The notes under the pieces are model-generated. The model saw only the letters and a program-made list of their open reading frames with translations. It searched no databases and was not told the origin of the DNA. A stretch of 64,000 nt of DNA from Mangrovimonas sp. ST2L15. Its GTDB lineage: Bacteria > Bacteroidota > Bacteroidia > Flavobacteriales > Flavobacteriaceae. The translations under genes were made by a program, and so were the position numbers. Shown piece by piece: positions 9,468 through 16,907 of this stretch; the stretch's first letter is position 1, and every line of letters starts with the position of its first letter. The DNA lies in the NCBI RefSeq assembly GCF_001280515.1, contig NZ_LBIQ01000015.1, positions 62,001-126,000 of the forward strand, given 5' to 3'.

Positions 9468-10196
9468 TCAATTCCTTCCTTTTTCATCAGGATATAATTC
9501 GGGTAATGGATCACTCTGCCAAAACTCTTTAGTATCTATGTCTAAAATGGTAAGTCTTCCTGTAAAAGCTGCTCCTGTATCTACATTCCAAACATTGATA
9601 GCTTGCATTGGAAGTTAAACATCATAATACAATGTTGGAGTATGACCTATATAAATTTCATTATAAAGTTTTAATCGCTTAGGATAAAGGCTTGATTGCT
9701 TTTTAACTCTTTTATCCATTACAAGAGCCATTTCCCAAAGTGTTCTGTCCCAATTATAATTAGATTCATAAAATTCTTGCTCTGGTCCTTTCATAGAGGT
9801 GAAACCTGCATGAATGAAGAGCCTATTTTTATCGTAAATGTGATATAATTTCATTCTTTCAAAAAAGAATAAATGCTCTTTTTTCTCTTCTTCTGTTAAT
9901 TTCTCGTAGCTCTCAACCGTCAAGCTCCCGCCATGAAACAGCCAAGTTGTGCTAGCCTCCTCTGTCTTCAAATATTTTTCACTCCAAACGTCATGATTAC
10001 CTTTAATGAAAATGCATTCTTGCTTTTCTGATAAATCAATAAGGTATTGAATAGTTTGTGCAGATTCGCTCCACCCATCAACATAATCACCTAAGAAAAT
10101 TAAAACATCATCTTTAGTTACTTTAGCTCGTTCAACAACTTGAATTAATGCCCTCAAGCCCCCATGTATATCCCCAATCACTAATGTTCTTTTCAT
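9468..10196 (-). pseudogene. Calcineurin-like metallophosphatase broken by in-frame TAA
   Basis: The gene starts with ATG at 10196 and shows the metallophosphatase motifs GDIHG (D9, H11), FLGDYVDG (D37), KGNHD (N67, H68) and IHAGF. It reaches a TAA at 9615-9617 after 193 codons, in the middle of the conserved C-terminal part (GHTPTLYYDV). The same frame continues without shift for 48 more codons (LPMQAINVWNVDTGAAFTGR...QSDPLPELYPDEKGRN) to TGA at 9468. That tail is the usual end of this protein-phosphatase-like family, so a nonsense change is the simplest reading. The truncated product keeps the listed metal-site motifs but loses the late strand. It follows kptA by 4 nt and is the last gene of the NAD module. 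Confidence 0.85.
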
Positions 10197-10200
10197 TGTT

Positions 10201-10743
10201 TCATGAATTAAAGTCTATAAATGCTGTTGGCACCTCATCAGTTAACCAAACTCCATTTTCTGATTTAAAAAATTGATGCCCATTATTGCACATTTCTAAT
10301 GCTCTAATACTGAGAATTACAGGTTTTCCCCTTCTCAATCCAACATTTGTTGCCGTGTCTTTATCCTTGCTTAAATGTACATATTGGCGACTCATTTTTT
10401 TTAGGCCATATAACTTTATTTGCGACATAAACTTTTCTACTGTACCATGATATAAAACTAATGGAGGCGTTAATGGCTTTAAGTTTAAATCTATCTCCTT
10501 TAATGAATGCCCTTGATTTGCTCTAATTTTAGTCTGGTCTGAATTAAATGAAAATCGCTGTTTGTCGTTTGTTGTTACAACCTCTGCCATTTCTTTAAAT
10601 GTAAATCGCAATTCAGATTTCTCTAAAATTTCACCTACAGAAGCCCACCCCTGTTCATCTAATGAGAGGCCAATACTATCAGGTTTATGTCTTAATACTA
10701 AACTTAAAAACTTACTAATTTGTTTTTTATCTTTTTCGTTCAT
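10201..10743 (-). CDS. kptA: RNA 2'-phosphotransferase Tpt1/KptA
   Basis: Tpt1/KptA moves an internal RNA 2'-phosphate to NAD+, giving ADP-ribose 1'',2''-cyclic phosphate and nicotinamide. The protein is full length (180 residues). It has the N-terminal winged helix (FLSLVLRHKPDSIGLSLDEQ, then GWASVGEIL) and the C-terminal ADP-ribosyltransferase-like lobe (LYHGT, YVHLS, GKPVILSI, NGVWLTDEVP). The conserved family positions R18, R74 and H79 in IRANQGHS, and R137/R138, are present. It starts 20 nt after the NAD kinase-like gene and ends 4 nt before the phosphatase. Bacteria generally lack the tRNA-splicing pathway that makes the classical substrate, so its RNA target here is unknown. Confidence 0.95.
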   Translation of the reverse strand: MNEKDKKQISKFLSLVLRHKPDSIGLSLDEQGWASVGEILEKSELRFTFKEMAEVVTTNDKQRFSFNSDQTKIRANQGHSLKEIDLNLKPLTPPLVLYHGTVEKFMSQIKLYGLKKMSRQYVHLSKDKDTATNVGLRRGKPVILSIRALEMCNNGHQFFKSENGVWLTDEVPTAFIDFNS

Positions 10744-10763
10744 CTTTCTCTGTTTAAAATCAT

Positions 10764-11687
10764 TTATATTATCAAATTAGCTTTTTCTCCAGCAATACCT
10801 ATTTCTACTCTACTCCCTGAATTAAAATTCAAAAAATCAGATTCAATACCATCACTAAAAATAACACCTTTGGTTGGCATATTAGATTCAATTTTCAACG
10901 TTTGTCTTTTAGTTATAACCCCAAAGCCTATATCTGTTTGAGTAACTTTACTCAAAAAAGGTTCTCTAACTACAAAAATTAGTTTTTCATCTTCCCAATT
11001 AATTTGAGATTGATGCTCATTTTCCCCAATTGTGTTAAATCCATAAATATTATGTGACATATTGAAAATGGAACTCAACCAACCTGTCGAACCAGCCCCA
11101 GTGGAAACAATAATTCCACTTGATGATTGCTTTTCTTTTCTCCCTTTAAACCCTATTTCATATCTAGAAGATATATGTGAATCTGCTCCTATGTAAAAGT
11201 CATTAAATGCCAATAAGGTTTGTCCATCATTCAATTTTGCTTGAGCCATAGTGACTTTCTTTGTCTCAAAAACTCCTTTAACCACTTCCTTAATTAGATT
11301 ATTCAAATCACTTGGAGTATGTTTTAACAGAATACCGTCATAACGCTCTGGGTCTGGATTTACTCCTAAAATTGGAAATCCATTTACATACTTTGCTGTA
11401 TTGGCTACCAATCCATCCTGTCCTATAACTACAATCAAATCATTTTCAGTAAAAATATAAGTTGGCAAAAACGAACGATAAATAATCTTGAGCTTTAAAT
11501 GTTTGGAAATACTTTTTTGAACTTCATTCAATGATTCATAGAATTTTTCATTTTCTATTTCATAAAAATTGAAATCACCTCCAGACCTTTCGATATAAAA
11601 CTTGGCTTGAGCCTTTGAGTTAAATCTTTCGATTAGCTGCTCAAGCCTTGTTTTTTCTCTAATTATTATTGCTCGTTCAAAATTCAT
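10764..11687 (-). CDS. Divergent NAD kinase-like protein of the NAD module
   Basis: A 307-residue protein with the NAD kinase fold. The first signature reads VVIGQDGLVANTAKY (Asp91) where true NAD kinases have GGDGT. The second reads STGAGSTGWLSS where the usual text is TPTGSTAY. A canonical NAD kinase is also present at 58382-59266, so this one is a paralogue that may bind or phosphorylate NAD or a related nucleotide. ATG 11687 lies 6 nt after the SPFH stop and kptA follows 20 nt later, so the genes are very probably co-transcribed. Kinase activity cannot be assumed because of the changed motif. Confidence 0.85.
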   Translation of the reverse strand: MNFERAIIIREKTRLEQLIERFNSKAQAKFYIERSGGDFNFYEIENEKFYESLNEVQKSISKHLKLKIIYRSFLPTYIFTENDLIVVIGQDGLVANTAKYVNGFPILGVNPDPERYDGILLKHTPSDLNNLIKEVVKGVFETKKVTMAQAKLNDGQTLLAFNDFYIGADSHISSRYEIGFKGRKEKQSSSGIIVSTGAGSTGWLSSIFNMSHNIYGFNTIGENEHQSQINWEDEKLIFVVREPFLSKVTQTDIGFGVITKRQTLKIESNMPTKGVIFSDGIESDFLNFNSGSRVEIGIAGEKANLII

Positions 11688-11693
11688 ACTTAA

Positions 11694-12704
11694 TTATTTA
11701 CTGGCTAGTATTGAATCCAACAATTCTGGGGAAATATTCAAGTTCCCAATTTTATCGGCATTTTCAGCAAGTTCTCTAAAAGCCAATGCTATATTATTAC
11801 TTGGGTTATTTCCAGAGTTACTTATAGCCATTAAAGTTTTCCAGTCCACCTCTTTATATGGTTTTAAATTCGCATTTAAAACATACTCTTTCATATCAGC
11901 TTCCTTCTTCTCATTGGCAACTTGAATATCAATAAGGCCTTTTTTCTTTTCTTCTAAGGAAATATTGGAGCTCATTTCCATTTCTTTTAGCTTTTGTTCA
12001 TTTTGCTGTTTCACTACATCTGTTTCCATTTTCTTTTCGACAATCTGTTTTTGCTTTTCTTCTACAGCAATTTCAGTATTCAATTCACTTTCCCTTATCA
12101 TTCGCTCTTGCTCAACAGCAAAATTTCTACGTTCGTAAATAGCCTGGTCGGCTTCTTTTTGCAAAGATTCTCTCATTTGCGCCTCCAATGCCCTAGCCAT
12201 TTCGGGATTAGGAGTAACAGCTAATACATTTACACTTAAAATTTCCAGACCTAGCATTTGAACCGTTTTGGATTTCTGAATACTCGTGAATATTTCAGTT
12301 TCTATCTCATCAAGCTTTCTCAAAGCTTCTTTTAAACTCAAACGTTGAATAATAGACGCACTAGCTGTTTGAGCTTCATTTATAATACGCTGTTGAATCT
12401 TTTCATAATCGTTTTTTAAGTACTGCTTTCTGTTGTTTACAGTAAAGTCCAAAGTCTCGGCCAATTGTTTTGGATTCAAAATCTTATAGGTGACCTGACC
12501 TTGCAATGAAACTTCCTGATAATCTTTAGTTGTTTCATTAAATACAAATTGAAAATCATCACTTTGTACAGGAATTGAAACTATAGATGAATTAGGTGAA
12601 AAATAGAAGAATGACAATCCTCTCCCTTCTTTTTTAATTTTCCCTGCCTTGTAATGAATTACATAATTCATTGAGTCGAATTTTATATAATTTATTCCTA
12701 ACAT
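11694..12704 (-). CDS. SPFH/band-7 domain protein
   Basis: A 336-residue SPFH (prohibitin/flotillin-like) protein. The SPFH domain covers about residues 1-175 (for example DYQEVSLQGQVTYKILNPKQ, MLGLEILSVNVLAVTPNPEM). A long charged helix rich in E, K and Q follows (about 176-275), as expected for oligomer assembly. No membrane segment or signal peptide is visible, unlike many SPFH proteins, so it may act in the cytoplasm or attach to the membrane peripherally. It is the first gene after the regulator and is preceded by two TTTGCGT-N7-ACGCAAA sites, the nearer one overlapping a -7 promoter box. Its role in the module is not known. Confidence 0.88.
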   Translation of the reverse strand: MLGINYIKFDSMNYVIHYKAGKIKKEGRGLSFFYFSPNSSIVSIPVQSDDFQFVFNETTKDYQEVSLQGQVTYKILNPKQLAETLDFTVNNRKQYLKNDYEKIQQRIINEAQTASASIIQRLSLKEALRKLDEIETEIFTSIQKSKTVQMLGLEILSVNVLAVTPNPEMARALEAQMRESLQKEADQAIYERRNFAVEQERMIRESELNTEIAVEEKQKQIVEKKMETDVVKQQNEQKLKEMEMSSNISLEEKKKGLIDIQVANEKKEADMKEYVLNANLKPYKEVDWKTLMAISNSGNNPSNNIALAFRELAENADKIGNLNISPELLDSILASK

Positions 12705-12726
12705 AACTTTGAGTTTTAAATATTAG

Positions 12727-12747
12727 TTTGCGTATTTATTACACAAA
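12727..12747. promoter_or_regulatory. Operator 1 of the NAD module, overlapping the SPFH promoter
   Basis: The site is TTTGCGT-N7-ACACAAA (one mismatch from a perfect inverted repeat), 22 nt upstream of the SPFH start codon. On the minus strand its outer half-site runs into TACATTTG (12744-12751), a match to the flavobacterial -7 element TANNTTTG. A TTG stands 20 nt further upstream (complement of 12772-12774), the normal -33 spacing. Binding here would cover the promoter, so repression is inferred. The likely binder is the Nudix-winged-helix protein encoded upstream. Confidence 0.65.
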
Positions 12748-12780
12748 TGTAGTCAGAGAAAATATTTCAACCAAACATAT

Positions 12781-12801
12781 TTTGCGTTTTTTTTACGCAA
12801 A
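12781..12801. promoter_or_regulatory. Operator 2 of the NAD module
   Basis: A perfect inverted repeat TTTGCGT-N7-ACGCAAA with an all-T spacer, of the same size as the sites at 12727 and 13506. It lies in the gap between the regulator stop (12829) and the SPFH start (12704). Its outer half-site overlaps TATATTTG on the minus strand (12798-12805), again a TANNTTTG box. The hairpin-with-T-tract look could also suggest a weak terminator of the regulator gene, but the identical spacing in three sites favours an operator. Confidence 0.62.
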
Positions 12802-12828
12802 TATATTAATTAATTGATTTTAAGCTTT

Positions 12829-13506
12829 TTAAATTTCGAATATTATTCCTTCTTTTTTCAGCTGGAAGTAACGCTTCTGATTAAATTGGAATAAATTGGC
12901 AGGTCTACCCGATCCTTTCGAAGTCTTTTCTTCTAGTTCATCAAGGATATTTAAACTCAATATTTTCTTTCTAAAATTTCGTCTATCAATATCCCTACCT
13001 AAAAGAGTAGTGTAGAGTTTTTCTAAATCTGAAAAAGGGAATTTTTTATCAAGTAGCTCAAAACCTAAAGGTTCATAGGTTATTTTACCTTGCAATCTTT
13101 TGATAGCAATGTCGAGAATATTTTTATGGTCAAAGGAAAGTTTTGGTAGATTCTTAATATTAAACCATTCTACTTCTGCTGCATCAGTTGATGCAAATAA
13201 TTTGAATGCATTAGGTCTAACCAAAGCAAAATATGCTACAGATACCACTCGCCCCCTTGGATCTCTTTCGGGTTTACCAAATGTATATAACTGCTCAAGA
13301 TAGTTTATCTTAACACCTGTTTCTTCATGTAGTTCTCTCTCGACTGCTTCTTCTAAAGATTCTCCATTGAGGACAAATCCCCCAGGAATAGCCCACGCTC
13401 CTTTAAAGGGGTCATATTTTCTCTTAATTAATAGTACCGAAATATTACCTTCTTCATATCCAAATACGACAGCATCAACCGTTAATTTTATAAATTGGTC
13501 ACTCAT
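12829..13506 (-). CDS. Nudix domain - winged-helix regulator, NrtR-like
   Basis: A 225-residue protein with an N-terminal Nudix domain and a C-terminal winged helix, the layout of NrtR, the ADP-ribose-responsive repressor of NAD metabolism. The Nudix box is complete (G43-x5-E49-x7-R57-E58-L59-x-E61-E62-x-G64), so hydrolase activity may be retained. NrtR proteins include both active and inactive forms. The DNA-binding part is LEKLYTTLLGRDIDRRNFRK with the wing KGSGRPANLFQFN. ATG 13506 is the first codon and abuts a TATGTGT-N7-ACGCAAA site, so self-control is likely. It heads the NAD module and is separated from SPFH by a 124-nt gap with two further sites. Confidence 0.88.
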   Translation of the reverse strand: MSDQFIKLTVDAVVFGYEEGNISVLLIKRKYDPFKGAWAIPGGFVLNGESLEEAVERELHEETGVKINYLEQLYTFGKPERDPRGRVVSVAYFALVRPNAFKLFASTDAAEVEWFNIKNLPKLSFDHKNILDIAIKRLQGKITYEPLGFELLDKKFPFSDLEKLYTTLLGRDIDRRNFRKKILSLNILDELEEKTSKGSGRPANLFQFNQKRYFQLKKEGIIFEI

Positions 13507-13526
13507 ATGTGTAGTTTATACGCAAA
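13506..13526. promoter_or_regulatory. Operator 3, at the start of the nrtR-like gene
   Basis: TATGTGT-N7-ACGCAAA, the same 21-bp layout as operators 1 and 2 with two changes in the inner half. Its outer half-site overlaps TACTTTTG on the minus strand (13523-13530), a -7 box of the TANNTTTG type. It therefore covers the presumed promoter and touches the start codon of the regulator gene, as expected for autorepression. No clear -33 TTG was found at the usual distance. Confidence 0.58.
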
Positions 13527-13614
13527 AGTAATTGTTTTTATTCGACATAATGTTACTTTAAAATCCTATTAAGAAAGATAATAAACAAATTAAAATAGTT
13601 TGACTTATAACATT

Positions 13615-13637
13615 AAAAAGCCTTAATCAAACATGAT
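13615..13637. repeat. Right copy of 23-bp direct repeat bracketing the NAD module
   Basis: Identical over 23 bases to 9370-9392. Here it forms part of an intact hairpin, whereas the left copy is half a hairpin. The pair flanks the whole nrtR-SPFH-NADK-kptA-phosphatase cluster, which suggests insertion or duplication at a terminator. Confidence 0.75.
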
Positions 13638-13647
13638 TAAGGCTTTT
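13616..13647. terminator. Perfect bidirectional hairpin
   Basis: The arms AAAAGCCTTAATCA (13616-13629) and TGATTAAGGCTTTT (13634-13647) pair perfectly around a 4-nt loop, giving A and T tracts on both sides. This is a typical intrinsic terminator for either strand. It lies downstream of the dioxygenase gene and upstream of the nrtR-like promoter. Confidence 0.75.
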
Positions 13648-13789
13648 AATTGACTAACTAAAACAATCAAAAAATAAATATGAATCTGCTATATAACCTT
13701 TTAATGGCTTCATATATGTTTTCAAATTTATCCGATTACTTTAAACTTTAAAAACAATTGAGGTCAACCATCTATACAACAGGGTGAAC

Positions 13790-13823
13790 AAAAAAAAACC
13801 GAGCCTTCCTAAAGAAAGCCCGG
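13790..13823 (-). terminator. Terminator downstream of the dioxygenase-like gene
   Basis: On the minus strand CCGGGCTTTC, a TTTA loop and GGAAGGCTCGG form a GC-rich stem with two G-T pairs and one unpaired G. Nine T residues follow directly. It lies about 120 nt downstream of the stop codon at 13945. Confidence 0.85.
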
Positions 13824-13944
13824 AATCGCTATTAACCCATCCTGTAGGGTCCATAGACTTGGATTATCATAAATATTATTTTGCTATTAATTCTTTATCC
13901 GTAATTTATTTAACAAACAAAGGCAATGATAACTATCTTGTTCA

Positions 13945-14646
13945 CTAAACTACCACCGTTTTCAACAACGTATAACCATCCGATGTGTTTCCAGTGATGG
14001 AATCCAACATATTCCCACTCAAACTATCTGAAAAAACATTGTCGTTTGCATTCAATGTATTTGCTTCACCGTTGTAACCCAATGTTGCATAAACAGTATC
14101 ACAAACATCTTTTGGAAAGGCAATCTGTGTTACCCGAATAGAATTTTCATTGGAATCTAAAATCTCTAAATGTATATGTGGAGCTCTTCCATTATACCAT
14201 CCCGGAAAAATACTTATAAAAGAAACTTGACCATTTTCATCTGTCAACTGCCTACCTCTTAAAAAATGTACATCCGTATAATCGGTGCTTTGCATTTGGG
14301 TGCCACCGTATTCTGAATAGTTGCCTTCTGCATCACAATGCCATAAATCTACATACACTCCAGACAACGGATTGCAATCATCACTTTGATCTTGAACTGT
14401 TATATTAATCAACAATGCTACACCATTTCTATCTGAAACAATATTGGCCTGCACCAAATCGGCCGGAGTCATTATGGGGAAAGGACCCGCCGTCTCACTT
14501 GGTGAAAGCGTACAATCACCCACTACATTTTCTCCATCAACAGTAGCATCATCATCACTTGAACAGGAATTAAAAACTGTCGGGATAGCAACAATGGTTC
14601 CCATACCTATCAGCCCCTTTTTTAAAAATTCATTTCTTTTCATCAT
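13945..14646 (-). CDS. Secreted intradiol ring-cleavage dioxygenase-like protein
   Basis: The protein has an export signal with a Cys (MKRNEFLKKGLIGMGTIVAI...FNSC) followed by an SSDDD stretch, so it is probably a lipoprotein. The rest matches the intradiol dioxygenase fold: ETAGPFP near the start, LSGVYVDLWHCDAEGNYSEY, and FISIFPGWYNGRAPHIHLEI. The Tyr and His residues in YSEY, GWYNGR and HIH fit the Fe(III)-binding set of two Tyr and two His. Secreted members of this family are common in Bacteroidota and their substrate is unknown. Two ATG codons in tandem (14646, 14643) give the start. The frame extends to a TTG at 14649, which is not needed. Confidence 0.88.
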   Translation of the reverse strand: MMKRNEFLKKGLIGMGTIVAIPTVFNSCSSDDDATVDGENVVGDCTLSPSETAGPFPIMTPADLVQANIVSDRNGVALLINITVQDQSDDCNPLSGVYVDLWHCDAEGNYSEYGGTQMQSTDYTDVHFLRGRQLTDENGQVSFISIFPGWYNGRAPHIHLEILDSNENSIRVTQIAFPKDVCDTVYATLGYNGEANTLNANDNVFSDSLSGNMLDSITGNTSDGYTLLKTVVV

Positions 14647-14774
14647 CAAAAAAATTAGTTACAATCCTAAATTATTATCAATGAATGGATTGCGAAAAAA
14701 ATTGCGAGGAACTCGGTCTATAGTGAGGTAAATTTGATCATTTAAGGATGTAGCAGGAAAATTGAGGTGAAAAT

Positions 14775-15461
14775 TTATAAGAAATTCTCTATGTTTTTTT
14801 TGTAGGTAGTTCCTATCGGAAAGGTATTATTTTTAATTATTACCGATTGGTTTTCAATCCTTTTTATTCTATCCAGGGCAACTATATACGATTTATGTAT
14901 TCTAATAAATTTAGAACTTGGCAATTTCCTTAAAACCGCTTTCATGGTTGAACGTGCTACCACAGGTCTATCATCTTCCAAATGGATTTTAATATAATCG
15001 TCCATAGCTTCAATATAAATTATGGTGTTTAAAGCTATATTGTATAGTTTATAATTGGCCCTAATAGCCAAGTGCGTATTTTCTTTTGAGCTACTGTTTT
15101 CAAGCTCTACTTGCTTAACAACTCTTTGAACAGCTTGATTGAATCGCTCTTGTGAAATTGGTTTTAATAAGTAATCTGAAGCATTAATCTTAAAACCTTC
15201 AACTGCATATTTTGAGTGTGCCGTAGTAAAAATAACCTTAACTGTTTTCTTTAAAGCATTGTAAAAATCGATCCCGTTTGCCTTTGGCATTTCTATATCC
15301 AGGAAAATGACATCCACATCAAACTTATTTATGTAACGTTTAGCATTATCTAAATTAGTAAATGTGTGTGCCAATGTCATTACACTCGTTAGTTCCTCAG
15401 AATACACTTGAATAATTTCAAGGGCAAGTGGCTCGTCGTCTATGGCTATGGCTGTAATCAT
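14775..15461 (-). CDS. LytTR-family response regulator
   Basis: A 228-residue response regulator. The receiver domain (about 1-120) has the acidic pair IDDE, the phospho-acceptor Asp55 in VIFLDIEMP, Thr/Ala in FTTAHS and Lys in LLKPIS. The LytTR DNA-binding domain (about 130-228) shows YIEAMDDYIKIHLEDDRPVV, FIRIHKSYIVALDRI and FPIGTTYKKN. Its ATG overlaps the 3' end of the kinase gene upstream by 4 nt, so the two are translated together as a LytS/LytR-type pair. Target genes are not evident; the gene downstream is the dioxygenase-like lipoprotein. Confidence 0.95.
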   Translation of the reverse strand: MITAIAIDDEPLALEIIQVYSEELTSVMTLAHTFTNLDNAKRYINKFDVDVIFLDIEMPKANGIDFYNALKKTVKVIFTTAHSKYAVEGFKINASDYLLKPISQERFNQAVQRVVKQVELENSSSKENTHLAIRANYKLYNIALNTIIYIEAMDDYIKIHLEDDRPVVARSTMKAVLRKLPSSKFIRIHKSYIVALDRIKRIENQSVIIKNNTFPIGTTYKKNIENFL

Positions 15462-16513
15462 TGCAATTCTATTTCCAGCTTTACTTTAAAATATTGCGAG
15501 GTTTCAATAATTTTTAAATCGTGTTTATTTGGATAAATATAAGCTAAACGTCTCTGAGTGTTTTTTATGCCTTCCTTTGTAGAGTTTATGTCAACTATTT
15601 GCGTATTGTAATTGGTGTTTTTAACTATAAAAAAAAGTGTATTATCTTCAATGGACATCAAAATATCTATTTCTGATTTTTCATCTTGACATATCCCATA
15701 TTTAAAGGCATTCTCAACAAAGTTGATAAGCAACATAGGCGCAATGGAATGATGGTCGGTAATACCTTCTTGTTTAAAGTTGATTACAACATCGTCGCTT
15801 AACCTCAATTTTTGCAGGTCAATATAATCGTTAATGTAGTCAATCTCATTTTGAATAGACACACGAGCTTGATCGTTTTCTGTCACCACATACCTCATTA
15901 TATTGGATAGTTTTAAAACTGCCATAGGAGTGGTATTCGCCTTTTTTAAAGCCAATGCATAAATCGTATTTAAAGTGTTGAATAAAAAATGGGGGTTAAT
16001 TTGAGCCTTTAAATATGAGAGTTCTGTTTGCAATTGCTCATTTTTTAAATCTTTTAAATGGTTATCCAAACGTAAATAAAGTGATAATAGGAAAATCAAG
16101 ACAAAAGGAAACAGACGACTTTCCCGTGGAAAAATATTGAATAGCGGATTTTTCACTTCAGGACCGCCCTGTCTGGGAGGCATATTACCGGGGTTATTCG
16201 GGATAGGCAAATCTGGTTTCAAATCCATCAATAAATCTGGAACAAAATAAATAATAGCATAACTGATTAACAGACTTATCAATAGCAATCCCCAACGCTT
16301 AGAAATGTAAAACTTTGGCACAATAAAGTAATAATTGAGATAAAAGAAAACCAACAATAATAGATAACTTAACAAGCTCTTTTTAAAGGGCTCAACTTTA
16401 AATATGCTAAAATCCCATGACAAATCTGGTGATGACAAAAACGGAATACTTATGATGGCAAGACCAAAAAAAATACTAATCAATAATTGTCTGTTCTGTA
16501 AAAGTGATGTCAT
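15458..16513 (-). CDS. Membrane sensor histidine kinase, LytS/YehU type
   Basis: A 351-residue sensor kinase of the His_kinase (LytS/YehU) class. Four hydrophobic segments in the first 145 residues make a membrane input domain. A short proline-rich loop (NNPGNMPPRQGGPEVKNP) lies between the third and fourth. A coiled helix leads to the phospho-acceptor motif KAQINPHFLFNTLNTIYAL. The ATPase part is short, with MLLINFVENAFKYGI as the N-box and GIKNTQRRLAYIYP near the end. It overlaps the response regulator by 4 nt. The signal sensed cannot be inferred. Confidence 0.93.
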   Translation of the reverse strand: MTSLLQNRQLLISIFFGLAIISIPFLSSPDLSWDFSIFKVEPFKKSLLSYLLLLVFFYLNYYFIVPKFYISKRWGLLLISLLISYAIIYFVPDLLMDLKPDLPIPNNPGNMPPRQGGPEVKNPLFNIFPRESRLFPFVLIFLLSLYLRLDNHLKDLKNEQLQTELSYLKAQINPHFLFNTLNTIYALALKKANTTPMAVLKLSNIMRYVVTENDQARVSIQNEIDYINDYIDLQKLRLSDDVVINFKQEGITDHHSIAPMLLINFVENAFKYGICQDEKSEIDILMSIEDNTLFFIVKNTNYNTQIVDINSTKEGIKNTQRRLAYIYPNKHDLKIIETSQYFKVKLEIELQ

Positions 16514-16850
16514 TACCCAATTTATTATATAAAATTACAGATCCATAAAAATATATTAAAAAAAAAGCGGTTTATATGGACATTTCTGAGGTAAACAAAG
16601 TTAGATCCCTGAACAGTAAGTAAAAATTAGAAGTAGTTAAAAAACTTGGAAGCCAAAACCACATGCATCGCACTAAACTAAAAACAAAAAATCCGCAACC
16701 ACTTGTAAATCAAGCCTGTTACGGATCTTTCTAGTACAGAAGGCGGGACTTGAACTTTTCAAATATTGAACATCTTAAAACACCCTAAAACAACCAGACT
16801 TCTCTTTATTCACAAAGCTTTAGAAGATTTATAAACAATTTAACTTTTGA
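16514..16850. other. Gap holding the left island end
   Basis: A 337-nt non-coding stretch. It contains the displaced tRNA-Leu terminator (about 16690-16727), the attL core (16732-16755) and, to the right of it, about 95 nt of AT-rich island DNA before the integrase frame. No gene is visible. Confidence 0.7.
16681..16755. repeat. attL: tRNA-Leu 3' end plus terminator copy
   Basis: These 75 nt match 34766-34840 with four differences. The last 24 (16732-16755) are identical and correspond to the T-arm and 3' acceptor strand of tRNA-Leu(UAA). After 16755 the sequence no longer resembles a tRNA, so this is the left junction of an element integrated in that tRNA gene. The outer 51 nt repeat the tRNA terminator hairpin (ATCCGCAAC...GTTACGGAT). 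Because the crossover should fall in the identical core, this outer part is probably the original chromosomal terminator and the right copy came with the element. Confidence 0.88.
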
Positions 16851-16885
16851 ATGTATTTGCATGTTTTTGTATTAAACGTATTTTT

Positions 16886-16905
16886 ACCGTACAAAAATCG
16901 TACAA
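16886..16905. repeat. CGTACAA repeat pair at the integrase start (arm-type site, left)
   Basis: CGTACAA-AAAT-CGTACAA, two direct copies with an 11-bp period, ends 2 nt before the integrase ATG at 16908. A nearly identical stretch (19 of 20 bases) lies at 34741-34760 inside the right end. Matching short repeats inside both ends of an element are typical of integrase arm-binding sites. Here the left one could also let integrase shut down its own translation or transcription. Confidence 0.55.
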
Positions 16906-16907
16906 TT

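Larger units (their letters stand above)
13527..13944. other. Intergenic region between the NAD module and the dioxygenase gene
   Basis: A 418-nt gap without a credible gene. It holds the upstream part of the nrtR-like promoter, a perfect bidirectional hairpin (13616-13647) whose left part is one copy of the 23-bp repeat, and a strong terminator for the dioxygenase gene (13790-13823). The rest is AT-rich and shows nothing recognisable. Confidence 0.6.

Noticed and set aside
13616-13647. The hairpin as a fourth operator of the NAD module.
   Set aside because: Its arms do not contain TTTGCGT/ACGCAAA, and its A/T-flanked shape is that of a bidirectional terminator.
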